DNA from: Idiomarina aquatica | GTDB taxonomy: Bacteria > Pseudomonadota > Gammaproteobacteria > Enterobacterales > Alteromonadaceae | Length of the DNA stretch: 64,000 nucleotides | Direction: 5' to 3' | NCBI RefSeq assembly: GCF_003987185.1 | Contig: NZ_PIPS01000001.1 | Coordinates: 1,420,620 to 1,484,619, forward strand | Shown: piece by piece, positions 36,972 to 45,468 of the stretch | Position numbering within the stretch: the first letter of the stretch is position 1 | Layout: every line of letters starts with the position of its first letter | Position numbers and translations under genes: made by a program | Notes under the pieces: generated by a model | The model's input: the letters and a program-made list of their open reading frames with translations, nothing else | The model's database searches: none | What the model was told of the DNA's origin: nothing

Positions 36972-37559
36972 ATGGAATTATTCGGCAGTTATACCTCACC
37001 TTATGTTCGGCACATTCGAATTGCGTTAGCTGAGACCAAAACGGAGTTTTCGTTTACCGAAACCGATCATGACATGAGTGCGAAACTGAATCCGGCGAAG
37101 AAAGTCCCTTTTTTGCACCATAAAGAACTCCGTTTTCACGATTCCAGCAGTATTTTGAAGTACGTTCGGGAAAAAGCCGGAGAGCGCTACTTTGCCGATG
37201 TCAAAGACTACGATCAGTATTGCCTGGTGAATACCGCATTGGACGCGTCGATAAACTTGTTCTTGCTGGAGCAGCAAGGTGTGACGCCGGACAACAATGC
37301 GTATATGCAGCGCCAGCAGAGCCGCGTAGACGATATTCTTGCCTTAATGGAAAGCAAAGAACACGCGGTGGCGTACGAAGGTCCTCATCCTTTCAGTGAT
37401 GGCGAGCTGCGTTTAGGCTGCTATTTAAGCTGGGCAGCCTTTAGAAACCGTTTGGTTTTGAGCGAGTATCCGCAATTGCAGGAATTCGTCGATAAACTTA
37501 ACGACTACCCACTGTTTGCCGATACTCACCCTGAAATTAAACCTACGGTTATCGAGTAA
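36972..37559 (+). CDS. Glutathione S-transferase family protein
   Basis: 195-aa cytosolic GST-like protein. N-terminal thioredoxin fold (MELFGSYTSPYVRHIRIALAE with the probable catalytic Ser/Tyr region, cis-Pro in KKVPFLHH, and the glutathione-binding HDSSSILKYV) and an all-helical C-terminal half. Start is ATG 36972, with GGAG 7 nt before it; an upstream TTG at 36966 is unlikely. Substrate unknown. The last 11 bp overlap the convergent acetolactate synthase gene. Confidence 0.88.
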   Translation: MELFGSYTSPYVRHIRIALAETKTEFSFTETDHDMSAKLNPAKKVPFLHHKELRFHDSSSILKYVREKAGERYFADVKDYDQYCLVNTALDASINLFLLEQQGVTPDNNAYMQRQQSRVDDILALMESKEHAVAYEGPHPFSDGELRLGCYLSWAAFRNRLVLSEYPQLQEFVDKLNDYPLFADTHPEIKPTVIE

Positions 37560-39201
37560 GCTGCGCCGCATTATGCGGTATCTCTTGATTGAGCAGTTTA
37601 TTATTCATGGAGTAGTCGACGGGCACATCGATTAAATGAACCCCGCCCTGCTCCATGCATTTTTTCATAAGCGGCTGTAGTTCGTCCGTGCTGTTGAGGC
37701 GGTAGCCGCTGGCACCGTAGGCTTCGGCGTACTTAATAAAATCGGGATTATTAAAGTCCAGACCGAAATCGCTTAACCCCATATCTTGCTGTTTCCACTT
37801 AATCATGCCGTAGGCGCTGTCATTAAGCAGCAGAACCACCAGATCCTGATTCAAGCGGACGGCGGTTTCGAGTTCCTGCGAGTTCATCATAAAGCCACCA
37901 TCGCCGCAGATGGCGACGACTTTTCTGTCCGGGAACACCAATTTCGCGGCCATTGCCGATGGTAAACCGGCTCCCATCGAGGCTAATGCATTGTCGAGTA
38001 ATACTGTATTGGGCTCGCGGGCAGGATAGTTTCGCGCAAACCAGATTTTATAGATGCCGTTGTCCAACGCGATAATGCCATCGTCAGGCATCACATCACG
38101 GACTTCCTCAACCAGCCGCTGCGGCAACATCGGAAAGCGGTCATCATTGGCACCTTCATCGGTGTGATCACGCATGTGATCTCTGACCTTCAGCATAAAA
38201 TCAAAGTCCCAATGAGGCTGGGGTTCGATACCTTCTTTGAGTTGCCAAATGCTGTTACCAATGTCACCAATCATGCTGGCGTGAGGGAAGTAAACCGAAT
38301 CAACCTGAGCACTCTGAAAATTGATGTGAACAACTTTTCGTTGGCTCGAGTCGGCGCGCATCATAAAGGGTGGCTTTTCAACCACGTCGTGGCCGACATT
38401 TAAGATAAGATCGGCTTGCTCAATGGCGCGGTGTGGGTAATCACCGTCGGAAACCGCCGCGTTACCCAGCCAACGGGGATGATCCTCGTTGATGACGCCT
38501 TTGCCCATTTGTGTGGTAACGAACGGAATTCCGGTTTTGTCGACAAAGGCGCGTAGCATCTTAGCGGTAATTTTGCGATTGGCTGCTGCACCGATCAGCA
38601 ATAACGGGTGTTTTGCTTCCTGCAACAGGTTTAGCACATGCGTTACCGCTTTATATTCAGGAATTGGACGGCGCGAGAAGCTGGGTTCAATGGGGTTCGC
38701 GTCAACGTCTTCACTGGCGACATCGTCTGACAATTCAAGGTGGGCCGCACCTGGACGTTCTTCTTCGGCGCGGCGGAACGCTTCTCGGACATGTGCCGGT
38801 ATGCTTTTCGCGCTGATGATGGGCTGGGTATATTTGGTGATCGGGGTCATCATGTCGACCACATCGATGATTTGAAACTGGCCTTGCTGGCGTTCTTTTA
38901 TCGGTTTCTGCCCCGTTATCACGACCATGGGCATGGCTCCCAGCTGTGCATAGGCGACCGGGGTGACTAAATTGGTTGCGCCCGGACCTAAGGTCGACAG
39001 ACAAACTCCAGGTTTACCGGTAAGCCGACCATAGGTTGCTGCCATGAAGCCAGCGCCTTGTTCATGCCGCGTAATAATCAGTTTAATCGATGATTTTGAC
39101 AGTGACTCCAGTAAATCGAGGTTCTCCTCACCCGGAATGCCAAAAATATATTCTACGCCTTCGTTTTCAAGCGCTTTAACCATCAGATCCGATGCTTTCA
39201 C
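37549..39201 (-). CDS. alsS: Acetolactate synthase, catabolic (AlsS) type
   Basis: Thiamine-diphosphate enzyme condensing two pyruvates to 2-acetolactate. 550 aa in three domains: the PYR domain with catalytic Glu in TRHEQGAGFMAATYGRL, a central domain lacking a clear FAD signature, and the PP domain with the ThDP motif GDGGFMMNSQELETA then LNDSAYGMIKWKQ. It resembles FAD-independent AlsS rather than IlvB/IlvI. No regulatory subunit gene (ilvN/ilvH) and no alsD decarboxylase lie next to it. Start is GTG at 39201 with AAGGAGAG upstream. Confidence 0.88.
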   Translation of the reverse strand: MKASDLMVKALENEGVEYIFGIPGEENLDLLESLSKSSIKLIITRHEQGAGFMAATYGRLTGKPGVCLSTLGPGATNLVTPVAYAQLGAMPMVVITGQKPIKERQQGQFQIIDVVDMMTPITKYTQPIISAKSIPAHVREAFRRAEEERPGAAHLELSDDVASEDVDANPIEPSFSRRPIPEYKAVTHVLNLLQEAKHPLLLIGAAANRKITAKMLRAFVDKTGIPFVTTQMGKGVINEDHPRWLGNAAVSDGDYPHRAIEQADLILNVGHDVVEKPPFMMRADSSQRKVVHINFQSAQVDSVYFPHASMIGDIGNSIWQLKEGIEPQPHWDFDFMLKVRDHMRDHTDEGANDDRFPMLPQRLVEEVRDVMPDDGIIALDNGIYKIWFARNYPAREPNTVLLDNALASMGAGLPSAMAAKLVFPDRKVVAICGDGGFMMNSQELETAVRLNQDLVVLLLNDSAYGMIKWKQQDMGLSDFGLDFNNPDFIKYAEAYGASGYRLNSTDELQPLMKKCMEQGGVHLIDVPVDYSMNNKLLNQEIPHNAAQLTR

Positions 39202-39267
39202 GTCGCTCTCTCCTTGCGTATTGAATCATTTGTATTGGGGGTTACGTAAAGCGTAGGACATATGATC

Positions 39268-39298
39268 AAAAAAGGCGGCTTAAGTCGCCGCCTTTTTA
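39268..39298 (-). terminator. Terminator after the DUF4168 gene
   Basis: Stem AAAGGCGGC (39271-39279) with GCCGCCTTT (39287-39295), 7-nt loop, flanked by A-runs and T-runs. On the minus strand it ends the DUF4168 message before alsS. Confidence 0.88.
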
Positions 39299-39317
39299 CG
39301 TTTCTGCCGGTGATGAA

Positions 39318-39695
39318 TTACGAGTCTTCACCAGTCATTTCCTGCAAACGGTTACGCAACTCTTCGTCGTTTTGCGCTTGCTGAATGATTTGGTTGTACT
39401 CTTGAGGTGTTAAGCCAGCGTCTTCAACGGCCGCAATCATTTCTTCCTGTGCAGACTGCTGAATAGTACGAGCTTCCTCCTGGTTCTCAGCGTTTTGGAA
39501 TTTTTCGCGATACTTTTCAGTAACGGCTTGTACGTCTTCCATCGCTGTTACAAACTTGACCAGCATGCCTTCAGTAATTTTCTGTTGAGCTTGCTGCTGA
39601 GCCATTTGTTGAGCTGCTTGCCCTTGTTGTTGAGCGATAGCGGCTGTTGAACCAAAGGCCATAACGGTTGCTAATGCGATTAATGTCTTTTTCAT
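39318..39695 (-). CDS. Small secreted Gln-rich DUF4168 protein, sigma54 target
   Basis: 125 aa with a signal peptide (MKKTLIALATVMAFGSTAAIAQ, cleavage probably after AIA). The mature protein begins with a Gln-rich stretch (about residues 22-40, 11 Gln) followed by a helical region (VTEKYREKFQNAENQEEAR, LTPQEYNQIIQQAQNDEELRNRL) that fits DUF4168, a domain of unknown function. AGGAG precedes the ATG. The upstream region has a near-consensus sigma54 promoter, and the gene is divergent from a histidine kinase/NtrC-type regulator pair, so it is the likely regulated output of that system. The biochemical role is unknown. Confidence 0.8.
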   Translation of the reverse strand: MKKTLIALATVMAFGSTAAIAQQQGQAAQQMAQQQAQQKITEGMLVKFVTAMEDVQAVTEKYREKFQNAENQEEARTIQQSAQEEMIAAVEDAGLTPQEYNQIIQQAQNDEELRNRLQEMTGEDS

Positions 39696-39744
39696 AATAG
39701 ACTCCTAAGTGTTGTCTGGAACTAAATTTGCTCACTGTACCTAA

Positions 39745-39760
39745 AGCGAAGACCGTGCCA
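39745..39760 (-). promoter_or_regulatory. Sigma54 (RpoN) -24/-12 promoter of the DUF4168 gene
   Basis: On the minus strand TGGCACG-N4-TCGCT: the invariant GG and GC are exactly 10 nt apart, and only one base departs from the consensus TGGCACG-N4-TTGCW. The predicted transcription start is near 39734, giving a leader of about 38 nt. An NtrC-family activator is encoded 1.6 kb away in the divergent operon. Confidence 0.8.
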
Positions 39761-39766
39761 GTTTTG

Positions 39767-39779
39767 CAAATCATTGATT
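39767..39779 (-). promoter_or_regulatory. Candidate IHF site upstream of the sigma54 promoter
   Basis: On the minus strand AATCAATGATTTG matches the IHF consensus WATCAA-N4-TTR exactly. It lies between the promoter and the inverted repeat at 39833, where DNA bending would bring an activator to the polymerase. IHF consensus matches are common in AT-rich DNA, hence moderate confidence. Confidence 0.5.
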
Positions 39780-39832
39780 ATTAATGAAAAATATTAAATT
39801 GAATGATTTGTAGAGCAGCGTCGGGTGAAAAC

Positions 39833-39851
39833 CTGTATCGTTTTGATACAG
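39833..39851. promoter_or_regulatory. Candidate activator-binding inverted repeat
   Basis: CTGTATC-GTTTT-GATACAG, a perfect 7-bp inverted repeat centred about 108 bp upstream of the predicted sigma54 start site, the usual position of NtrC-type enhancer sites. It also lies 14 bp before the histidine kinase start codon, so binding could autoregulate the operon. Confidence 0.5.
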
Positions 39852-39865
39852 TTGGAGGAGCATGA

Positions 39866-41320
39866 ATGACAAAAAGATACAGTTTAAACCTGTCGAGTTT
39901 GCAGAAACGACTACTGCTTTATGTTGTCGTTCCGATGATCGTGATATCCGGTGTCGCAATCAGTTTTGGTTTGCAGCTAATGGCGCAACAAGAAGAACAG
40001 CGATTAAAAGCGGATTTGGAACTGTTGGGTCGTGCCATTAGCTTACCGATAAGTGATGCTTTATTAACCAATGACTTACCTGCGGTGCAGGCTAACTTAG
40101 ACTCGGTGTTCTCAATTGGTCGAGTCTACGGTGCCTCGGTTTATAATGTAGAAGGCAATCAGGTTGCGGAAGCCGGTATTACCGAAACGGATCTGTCTAA
40201 CAGCTTTCTCGCCCAGCAAACGGTAGAAACCGGTGTCACACAAGACGATTACCGACGTGTCGAAGGGCAAGACGTGTTCTCCCAGTTTATGCCAATCATT
40301 GACCGTGGCGGACGTATCATCGGCTTACTGCAGATCAATCGAAAGGCCAGCGATTTTGATGAACGATTTGCGCAACTGAGTAAGGTGGCCTGGTTTAGCT
40401 GGGCGGCGTTTGCATTAGTTACCATTGCGGTGCTTATTTTTGGTCATTATCGCGGCGTTGGCCGCCACGTTGTGGAATTAAAAAATGCCATGCGACGCGT
40501 GGCTGAGGGTGATCGCGATATTCGTGTAACGCCTCAGGGCCCAAGTGAGATCGCTGAAATCAGTGACGGCTTGAACCGCATGCTGGACAGTATCGACCGT
40601 GCGGAACAGGAATTAAAGCAGCGTCGCCAACAGGAAGAAAAGTTGCAACAAGCGCTTCGTGAGCAAGAAAAAATGGCGGCAATCGGCAGTGTCGCCAGCG
40701 GTGTTGCGCATGAGCTTGGTGCGCCGTTGACGGTGATTGATGCGCGCGCCAAGCGATTATTAAAAAACAACACCAATAGCGAAGAGATACGTCAGTTGGA
40801 TGCTGTCCGCGGACAAGTCCAACGGCTGACCGGGCTGGTTAATCAATTATTAGCGTTCTCTCGCACCCCGGTTGCTGAGCGTAAGCCTTGTGAGGTGCAA
40901 CAACTGCTCGCCAGAGCCATTCAAAGTATTGGTTATGAGCGCGATGATGACCCGATAAAAATACGCGTTGATGGCCAGGTTTCGTCGTTGATTAATGTCG
41001 ACGATAAGCGCTTTGAGCTGGCGCTGATCAATGTATTGAGAAACGCCCTACAGGCAGCGAAGTCAGAAATTGTGGTGTCGTTACGGGGTGGTGATACGGT
41101 AGAAATCTGTGTTTGCGATGATGGACCCGGGATCGACGACGCCATGAAAAACACCGCCACACAACCCTTTAACAGTACCAAGCCGCAAGGCAAAGGTACC
41201 GGTCTGGGGTTAACCATTGTCAGCCACGTGATGACCGATCATCACGGGTCGATGACTCTGGAAAATGCGGAGCATGGTGGCTGCTGTGTACGGTTGCGTC
41301 TGCCAGCAAGTAAGGAGTAA
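39866..41320 (+). CDS. Membrane sensor histidine kinase
   Basis: 484 aa. TM1 at about residues 16-38, a periplasmic sensor of about 135 residues (VFSIGRVYGASVYN... looks like a double-Cache/sCache-type fold), TM2 at about 174-193, HAMP at about 194-245, coiled coil, then HisKA with the phospho-acceptor His282 in GVAHELGAPLTV and HATPase_c with ALINVLRNALQAA (N box), CDDGPGID (G1) and GKGTGLGLTI (G2). The signal is unknown. Start is ATG 39866 with GGAGGAG 5 nt upstream. Overlap-free, 5 nt before its regulator gene. Confidence 0.93.
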   Translation: MTKRYSLNLSSLQKRLLLYVVVPMIVISGVAISFGLQLMAQQEEQRLKADLELLGRAISLPISDALLTNDLPAVQANLDSVFSIGRVYGASVYNVEGNQVAEAGITETDLSNSFLAQQTVETGVTQDDYRRVEGQDVFSQFMPIIDRGGRIIGLLQINRKASDFDERFAQLSKVAWFSWAAFALVTIAVLIFGHYRGVGRHVVELKNAMRRVAEGDRDIRVTPQGPSEIAEISDGLNRMLDSIDRAEQELKQRRQQEEKLQQALREQEKMAAIGSVASGVAHELGAPLTVIDARAKRLLKNNTNSEEIRQLDAVRGQVQRLTGLVNQLLAFSRTPVAERKPCEVQQLLARAIQSIGYERDDDPIKIRVDGQVSSLINVDDKRFELALINVLRNALQAAKSEIVVSLRGGDTVEICVCDDGPGIDDAMKNTATQPFNSTKPQGKGTGLGLTIVSHVMTDHHGSMTLENAEHGGCCVRLRLPASKE

Positions 41321-41325
41321 AGGGT

Positions 41326-42672
41326 ATGAGTATGAATAAGGCCTGGGTAGCGGTTATTGAGGATGATCCGGCACTGAATGAGTTGCTGGTCGAAGAGCTT
41401 GAGGCAGAGGGCTACCGTGTAACGCATCATGGCAGTGTCGAAGACTATCTCAGCCAGGAGGGGCAGCCGGATGTGGTGGTAAGTGACATTCGTCTACCGG
41501 GAACCTCGGGCATGTCGCTGTTGCAAACGTTACAGCAACAGAATAATCCACCCGCGGTGTTGTTGATCACCGCGTTTGGCACGGTTGATCAGGCGGTTGA
41601 TGCACTGAAACAGGGGGCCGCAGACTTTCTGACTAAACCGCTGGACGTAGAACACTTGTTGCTGAGCGTGCAACGAATCCTTGAGCACCGCAGTTTAAAA
41701 CAAGAACTGAACCGCTTTAAAACCCAGCAGACCGGCCCCGCCGGAATGATTGGGCAAAGTCCGGCGATGCGAAAGCTTTACACCCAAATCGAGCAAATTG
41801 CAGCGGTGGATGGCAGCGTGCTGATTTTGGGTGAGAGCGGTACCGGGAAAGAGCTGGTGGCGCGAGCGATTCATCAGCTCAGCGAGCGGCGGGACAAGTC
41901 GTTTCAGGCGGTTAACTGTGCCGGTATCCCGGCCGACTTGATGGAAAGCGAGTTCTTTGGTCATGAGGCCGGCGCCTTTACGGGTGCGAAAGGAAAACGC
42001 AGCGGACTATTGAAGCAAGCGGATGGTGGTACGCTGCTACTGGACGAAATTGGTGAAATGCCGATGGCGCTGCAAGCTAAATTACTCAGAGTTTTGCAGG
42101 AGGGTACGCTGCGTGCTGTGGGGAGTGATAAGGAAGAGCGCGTTGATGTGCGAATTCTGGCGGCAACGCATCAAAATCTCGAACAAAACGTCGAACAAGG
42201 CAGCTTTCGGCAGGATCTTTTTTACCGCTTGGAGACCTTCTCGCTTTACGTACCGGCATTGCGCGAGCGCGGGGAAGATATCGAGCGGTTGGTGCGTCAC
42301 TTCATTAATGAGCTTCAGAATGAGCAACGTATCAAGGATATTGATAGCGATGCGTTGGAGGCACTTTACCGATACCCGTTCCCGGGTAATGTTCGCGAGT
42401 TGCAGAATGCGATAGAACGAGCGATGGCGTTCAGTGCGGATGACACCATCCACTGTGATGACTTACCCAAACGGATTCTTGAATACAGTGGCCCAGATCA
42501 GGGCAGTCTGAAAAATGAGTGGCCCACCTTGCATCAGTTGCAGGAGGACTACATCAAACGGGTGATGCAACACGTCGAGGGCAATAAGTCGAAAGCAGCA
42601 GATATACTGGGTATTACTCGGCGAACGCTATACCGCTGGCTTGATGACCAGGGTGATCAAAGCGAGCGCTAA
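41326..42672 (+). CDS. Sigma54-dependent response regulator, NtrC family
   Basis: 448 aa. Receiver domain with phospho-acceptor Asp54 (VVVSDIRLPGTSG) and Lys104-type TKPL; AAA+ domain with Walker A GESGTGKE (169-176), the sigma54-contacting GAFTGA loop (216-221), Walker B GGTLLLDEIGEM and sensor region FPGNVRELQNAIERAM; C-terminal Fis-type helix-turn-helix NKSKAADILGITRRTLYRWL. All residues needed to activate sigma54 polymerase are present. It probably activates the divergent DUF4168 gene. Confidence 0.95.
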   Translation: MSMNKAWVAVIEDDPALNELLVEELEAEGYRVTHHGSVEDYLSQEGQPDVVVSDIRLPGTSGMSLLQTLQQQNNPPAVLLITAFGTVDQAVDALKQGAADFLTKPLDVEHLLLSVQRILEHRSLKQELNRFKTQQTGPAGMIGQSPAMRKLYTQIEQIAAVDGSVLILGESGTGKELVARAIHQLSERRDKSFQAVNCAGIPADLMESEFFGHEAGAFTGAKGKRSGLLKQADGGTLLLDEIGEMPMALQAKLLRVLQEGTLRAVGSDKEERVDVRILAATHQNLEQNVEQGSFRQDLFYRLETFSLYVPALRERGEDIERLVRHFINELQNEQRIKDIDSDALEALYRYPFPGNVRELQNAIERAMAFSADDTIHCDDLPKRILEYSGPDQGSLKNEWPTLHQLQEDYIKRVMQHVEGNKSKAADILGITRRTLYRWLDDQGDQSER

Positions 42673-42717
42673 GAACGTATCCAGAGCACAGATAACACGT
42701 GAGTTAAGGAGAGTGTA

Positions 42718-43404
42718 GTGAAGATTTTAATGGTACTAACCTCACACGATGAGCTTGGTGATACCGGCAACAAAACGGGCTTTTGGGTTGAAGAGTTTGC
42801 AGCCCCTTATTATGTCTTTACCGATGCTGGCGCGGAAGTCACCATTGCGTCGCCAAAAGGTGGGCAGCCTCCGATTGATCCAAACAGCGCTGCTGAAGAT
42901 GCGCAGACTGAGGCAACGCGTCGTTTCGATAACGATGAGAGCGCGCAGCAAAAACTTGCAACCAGTTGTAAGTTGGATGAAATCAATGTTGACGATTTTG
43001 ATGCCATTTTTTATCCCGGTGGACATGGACCGCTTTGGGATCTGACCAATGATGAGCATTCGATTCACTTAATTGAACAGTTCTGGAGCAAAGGCAAGCC
43101 GGTTGCAGCCGTTTGTCATGCGCCAGCGGTGTTGCTCAACGCGAAAACGCCGGCCGGAGACCCGATCGTTCAGGGGCGAACGGTGACAGGTTTTAGTAAC
43201 TCTGAAGAAGAGGCGGTTGGGTTAACCTCGGTGGTGCCGTTCCTGTTAGAGGATGCGCTCGGTGAGAAAGGCGGGCATTATCGCAAAGTCGATGATTGGC
43301 AAGCTTATGCGGTGCAGGACGGTATGTTAATCACCGGTCAAAACCCGGCTTCGTCAGAGCAAACCGCGGAACGCCTTCTGGACGTACTAAGAGCGATGGT
43401 TTAA
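42718..43404 (+). CDS. DJ-1/PfpI family protein (class I glutamine amidotransferase-like)
   Basis: 228 aa, Hsp31/glyoxalase III-like branch of the DJ-1 superfamily. Nucleophile Cys133 in the elbow AAVCHAPAVL, followed by His134, and a conserved Glu at about residue 25 in GFWVEEF; FYPGGHGPLWD is the preceding loop. Related enzymes detoxify methylglyoxal or act as chaperones; which applies here is not clear. Start is GTG at 42718 with AAGGAG 6 nt before it. It may be cotranscribed with the two-component genes (45 nt gap). Confidence 0.88.
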   Translation: MKILMVLTSHDELGDTGNKTGFWVEEFAAPYYVFTDAGAEVTIASPKGGQPPIDPNSAAEDAQTEATRRFDNDESAQQKLATSCKLDEINVDDFDAIFYPGGHGPLWDLTNDEHSIHLIEQFWSKGKPVAAVCHAPAVLLNAKTPAGDPIVQGRTVTGFSNSEEEAVGLTSVVPFLLEDALGEKGGHYRKVDDWQAYAVQDGMLITGQNPASSEQTAERLLDVLRAMV

Positions 43405-43428
43405 CCCATCGCTCTCAATCATTAGCTG

Positions 43429-45465
43429 TTAAAAGCGTCGGCTCCACTCTAGGCCGACGCTGAGCTGACGGCCGATACCAGGCTCAAAAGAGCGGCCACT
43501 GCCTTGATTGACGACCACCGAGCCGACGTAGGCCTTATCGGTAATATTATCCAACAATAACCAACCCTCGAGTTGATGCTCTCCCCACTGCCAGGACTTT
43601 CTGACGGCGGCATCAAATAAGGTATAACTTGGCGCCTTGACTTGATTATTGTCCGAGCTGTAGGCCGAATCCCGATAACGAGCTGACACTTGCACTTGCC
43701 ATTGCTGTGGCAGTGCATAATTGATTCTGCCGTACCATTGATTTTTCGCGACACCAGGTAATTGATTACCCGTTAACTCGCCGGCTTCGAACGTTGCAGA
43801 CAGATGAGTATATGATACCCATGCGTCAAGTCTGTCATTGATCAGTGACCCCTGCAGTGAAAGTTCGAGACCTTCGCGAGCGGTTTTGGCAGCGTTACGA
43901 TAAGTTGTACGGCCATCATTGGACTGATCCACAAGAATTTCGTTGTCACTGCGGATATCAAAGACAGACAGGCCTAAGCGCCAGTTTTCGGCGATATACG
44001 CTTTTAGTCCGGCTTCCAACTGTTTGTTGGTGGAGGGCATTAGCTCTGTGTTAAGACCACTGCCCTGGTTGCGATAAGCCAACTCAGTCAGGGTTGGTGT
44101 TTCGAAGCCTTCACCATAACTCAGGTAGCTGCTGATGGTTTCGGACAGTTGCCATGTGACTGCTGCGGCAGCGGATAGCTCATCAAAGGTTTTGCCGCCG
44201 CTGTCATCGGGATTTGCCGGGCTAATGTAGTAGTCCATAACCCGATAATCGAGCTCGTTATAGCGAATACCTGCATTTACCTGCCAGTTGTCGGCAAGCT
44301 GCCAGTCAGAGCGTAAATAAAGGCTTTGACTGTCTATGTGGTTGAACTCATCGCGCCGCAGTTCGCCACGGCTGCCATTATCATTAACCAAACCAAAACG
44401 ATGATCCTGCTGGCTTTCATGCATCCAACCGCCGCTGATATCAAGTTGTTCGCTAAGTTGCCATTGAGCGAAGGCATGCAGTCCCTCAAATTGTCGCGAC
44501 AAATCGATAACCGCGCCAGAGCTGGTTAAGTCAGCACCAGAAAACGGTAGAAACTGGACAATATCGCGATCGCCCTGCCAGGCCGAAAGACGATAATTTT
44601 GGTGATCGGTTTCATAGCGCCAGCTTAAAGAGCCTTGCCGATGATGGATACGTTTCCGGGTATCAAAATCGATAGCGCGTTGTACCGTTTGCGTGGGGTC
44701 AGCGCGCCAGTCAGCCGGGGTTAACGCGCTAGGGTCCTGCAACAGCGGTGCATAATTATTGTCATAGCGCAGCACCAACTGCTGGTTATCGCTCAGTGTC
44801 ATGTACCAGCGCAAGGCCTGCTGTTGGCGTTCTGCGCGGTTATGTGGCCGCGGACCATCGGTTGTGAAGTCGGTTGCCATCAGTTTTAACTGATGTTGCT
44901 CGCCGGCGTATTGAAGATCGGCACCGTAACGTTGCAGGTTGTCTGCCGATTGTTTTGTACTCAACGCTATCTGGCTACTCATCGGCGCTTGGCTTTGCCA
45001 TTCGACAACACCGCCACCGGCGTTACCGTAGAGTACGGCTAATGGCCCTCTTAGCACTTCAATGCTGGCAATATCATCCAGCATAATGCTTGAGGTTTGT
45101 GCCTGACCGTCGGGCATCGATAACGGAATGCCATCAATATTCAGTTGCAGGCCACGTACGCCGAAAGCCGCGCGGGCTCCGAACCCCCGTATTACCAGCC
45201 GAGTATCCTGTGCATAGTTATAGCGACTGTCGGCTTGAATGCCGGGAATGCCCTCGAGCATATCGCCAGCATCGATGTTGAGCGACGGTAGCTGTTGAGT
45301 GGTGTCTACCCGAGTCACACTGGCTGGGCTGGTCAGCCAGGACTGTTGGCTTTGCGTCGCCGTAACGACAACATGTTCATCAATTTTCTCGGGGGCTGTT
45401 TGTTGTGCGTAACAAAATGGGGCTGCCATAAATGGCAACCCCAGTAACGTTCGATACTTCATCAT
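43429..45465 (-). CDS. pqqU: TonB-dependent outer-membrane receptor, PqqU/YncD-like
   Basis: 678-aa receptor: signal peptide to about residue 20, TonB box near EHVVVTA, plug domain (RLVIRGFGARAAFGVRG, GIPLSMPDGQAQTSS, EVLRGPLAVLYGNAGGG), then a 22-strand barrel ending in Phe (LEWSRRF). The plug and several barrel segments (GFETPTLTELAYR, SNDGRTTYRNAAKTAREG, KAYVGSVVVNQGSGR) closely match E. coli YncD, now named PqqU, the receptor for the cofactor pyrroloquinoline quinone. It is 3 nt downstream of a PQQ-dependent dehydrogenase gene, which supports PQQ as ligand. Confidence 0.85.
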   Translation of the reverse strand: MMKYRTLLGLPFMAAPFCYAQQTAPEKIDEHVVVTATQSQQSWLTSPASVTRVDTTQQLPSLNIDAGDMLEGIPGIQADSRYNYAQDTRLVIRGFGARAAFGVRGLQLNIDGIPLSMPDGQAQTSSIMLDDIASIEVLRGPLAVLYGNAGGGVVEWQSQAPMSSQIALSTKQSADNLQRYGADLQYAGEQHQLKLMATDFTTDGPRPHNRAERQQQALRWYMTLSDNQQLVLRYDNNYAPLLQDPSALTPADWRADPTQTVQRAIDFDTRKRIHHRQGSLSWRYETDHQNYRLSAWQGDRDIVQFLPFSGADLTSSGAVIDLSRQFEGLHAFAQWQLSEQLDISGGWMHESQQDHRFGLVNDNGSRGELRRDEFNHIDSQSLYLRSDWQLADNWQVNAGIRYNELDYRVMDYYISPANPDDSGGKTFDELSAAAAVTWQLSETISSYLSYGEGFETPTLTELAYRNQGSGLNTELMPSTNKQLEAGLKAYIAENWRLGLSVFDIRSDNEILVDQSNDGRTTYRNAAKTAREGLELSLQGSLINDRLDAWVSYTHLSATFEAGELTGNQLPGVAKNQWYGRINYALPQQWQVQVSARYRDSAYSSDNNQVKAPSYTLFDAAVRKSWQWGEHQLEGWLLLDNITDKAYVGSVVVNQGSGRSFEPGIGRQLSVGLEWSRRF

Positions 45466-45468
45466 AAC

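Noticed and set aside
39833..39851. LexA-like box before the histidine kinase gene
   Set aside because: CTGT and ACAG are separated by 11 nt rather than the 8 nt of the LexA box, so it is better read as a regulator inverted repeat.
42694..42703. CACGTG-containing sequence as a further parS site
   Set aside because: The flanks do not match the TGTTNC/GNAACA arms; other CACGTG-like sites in the window also fail.
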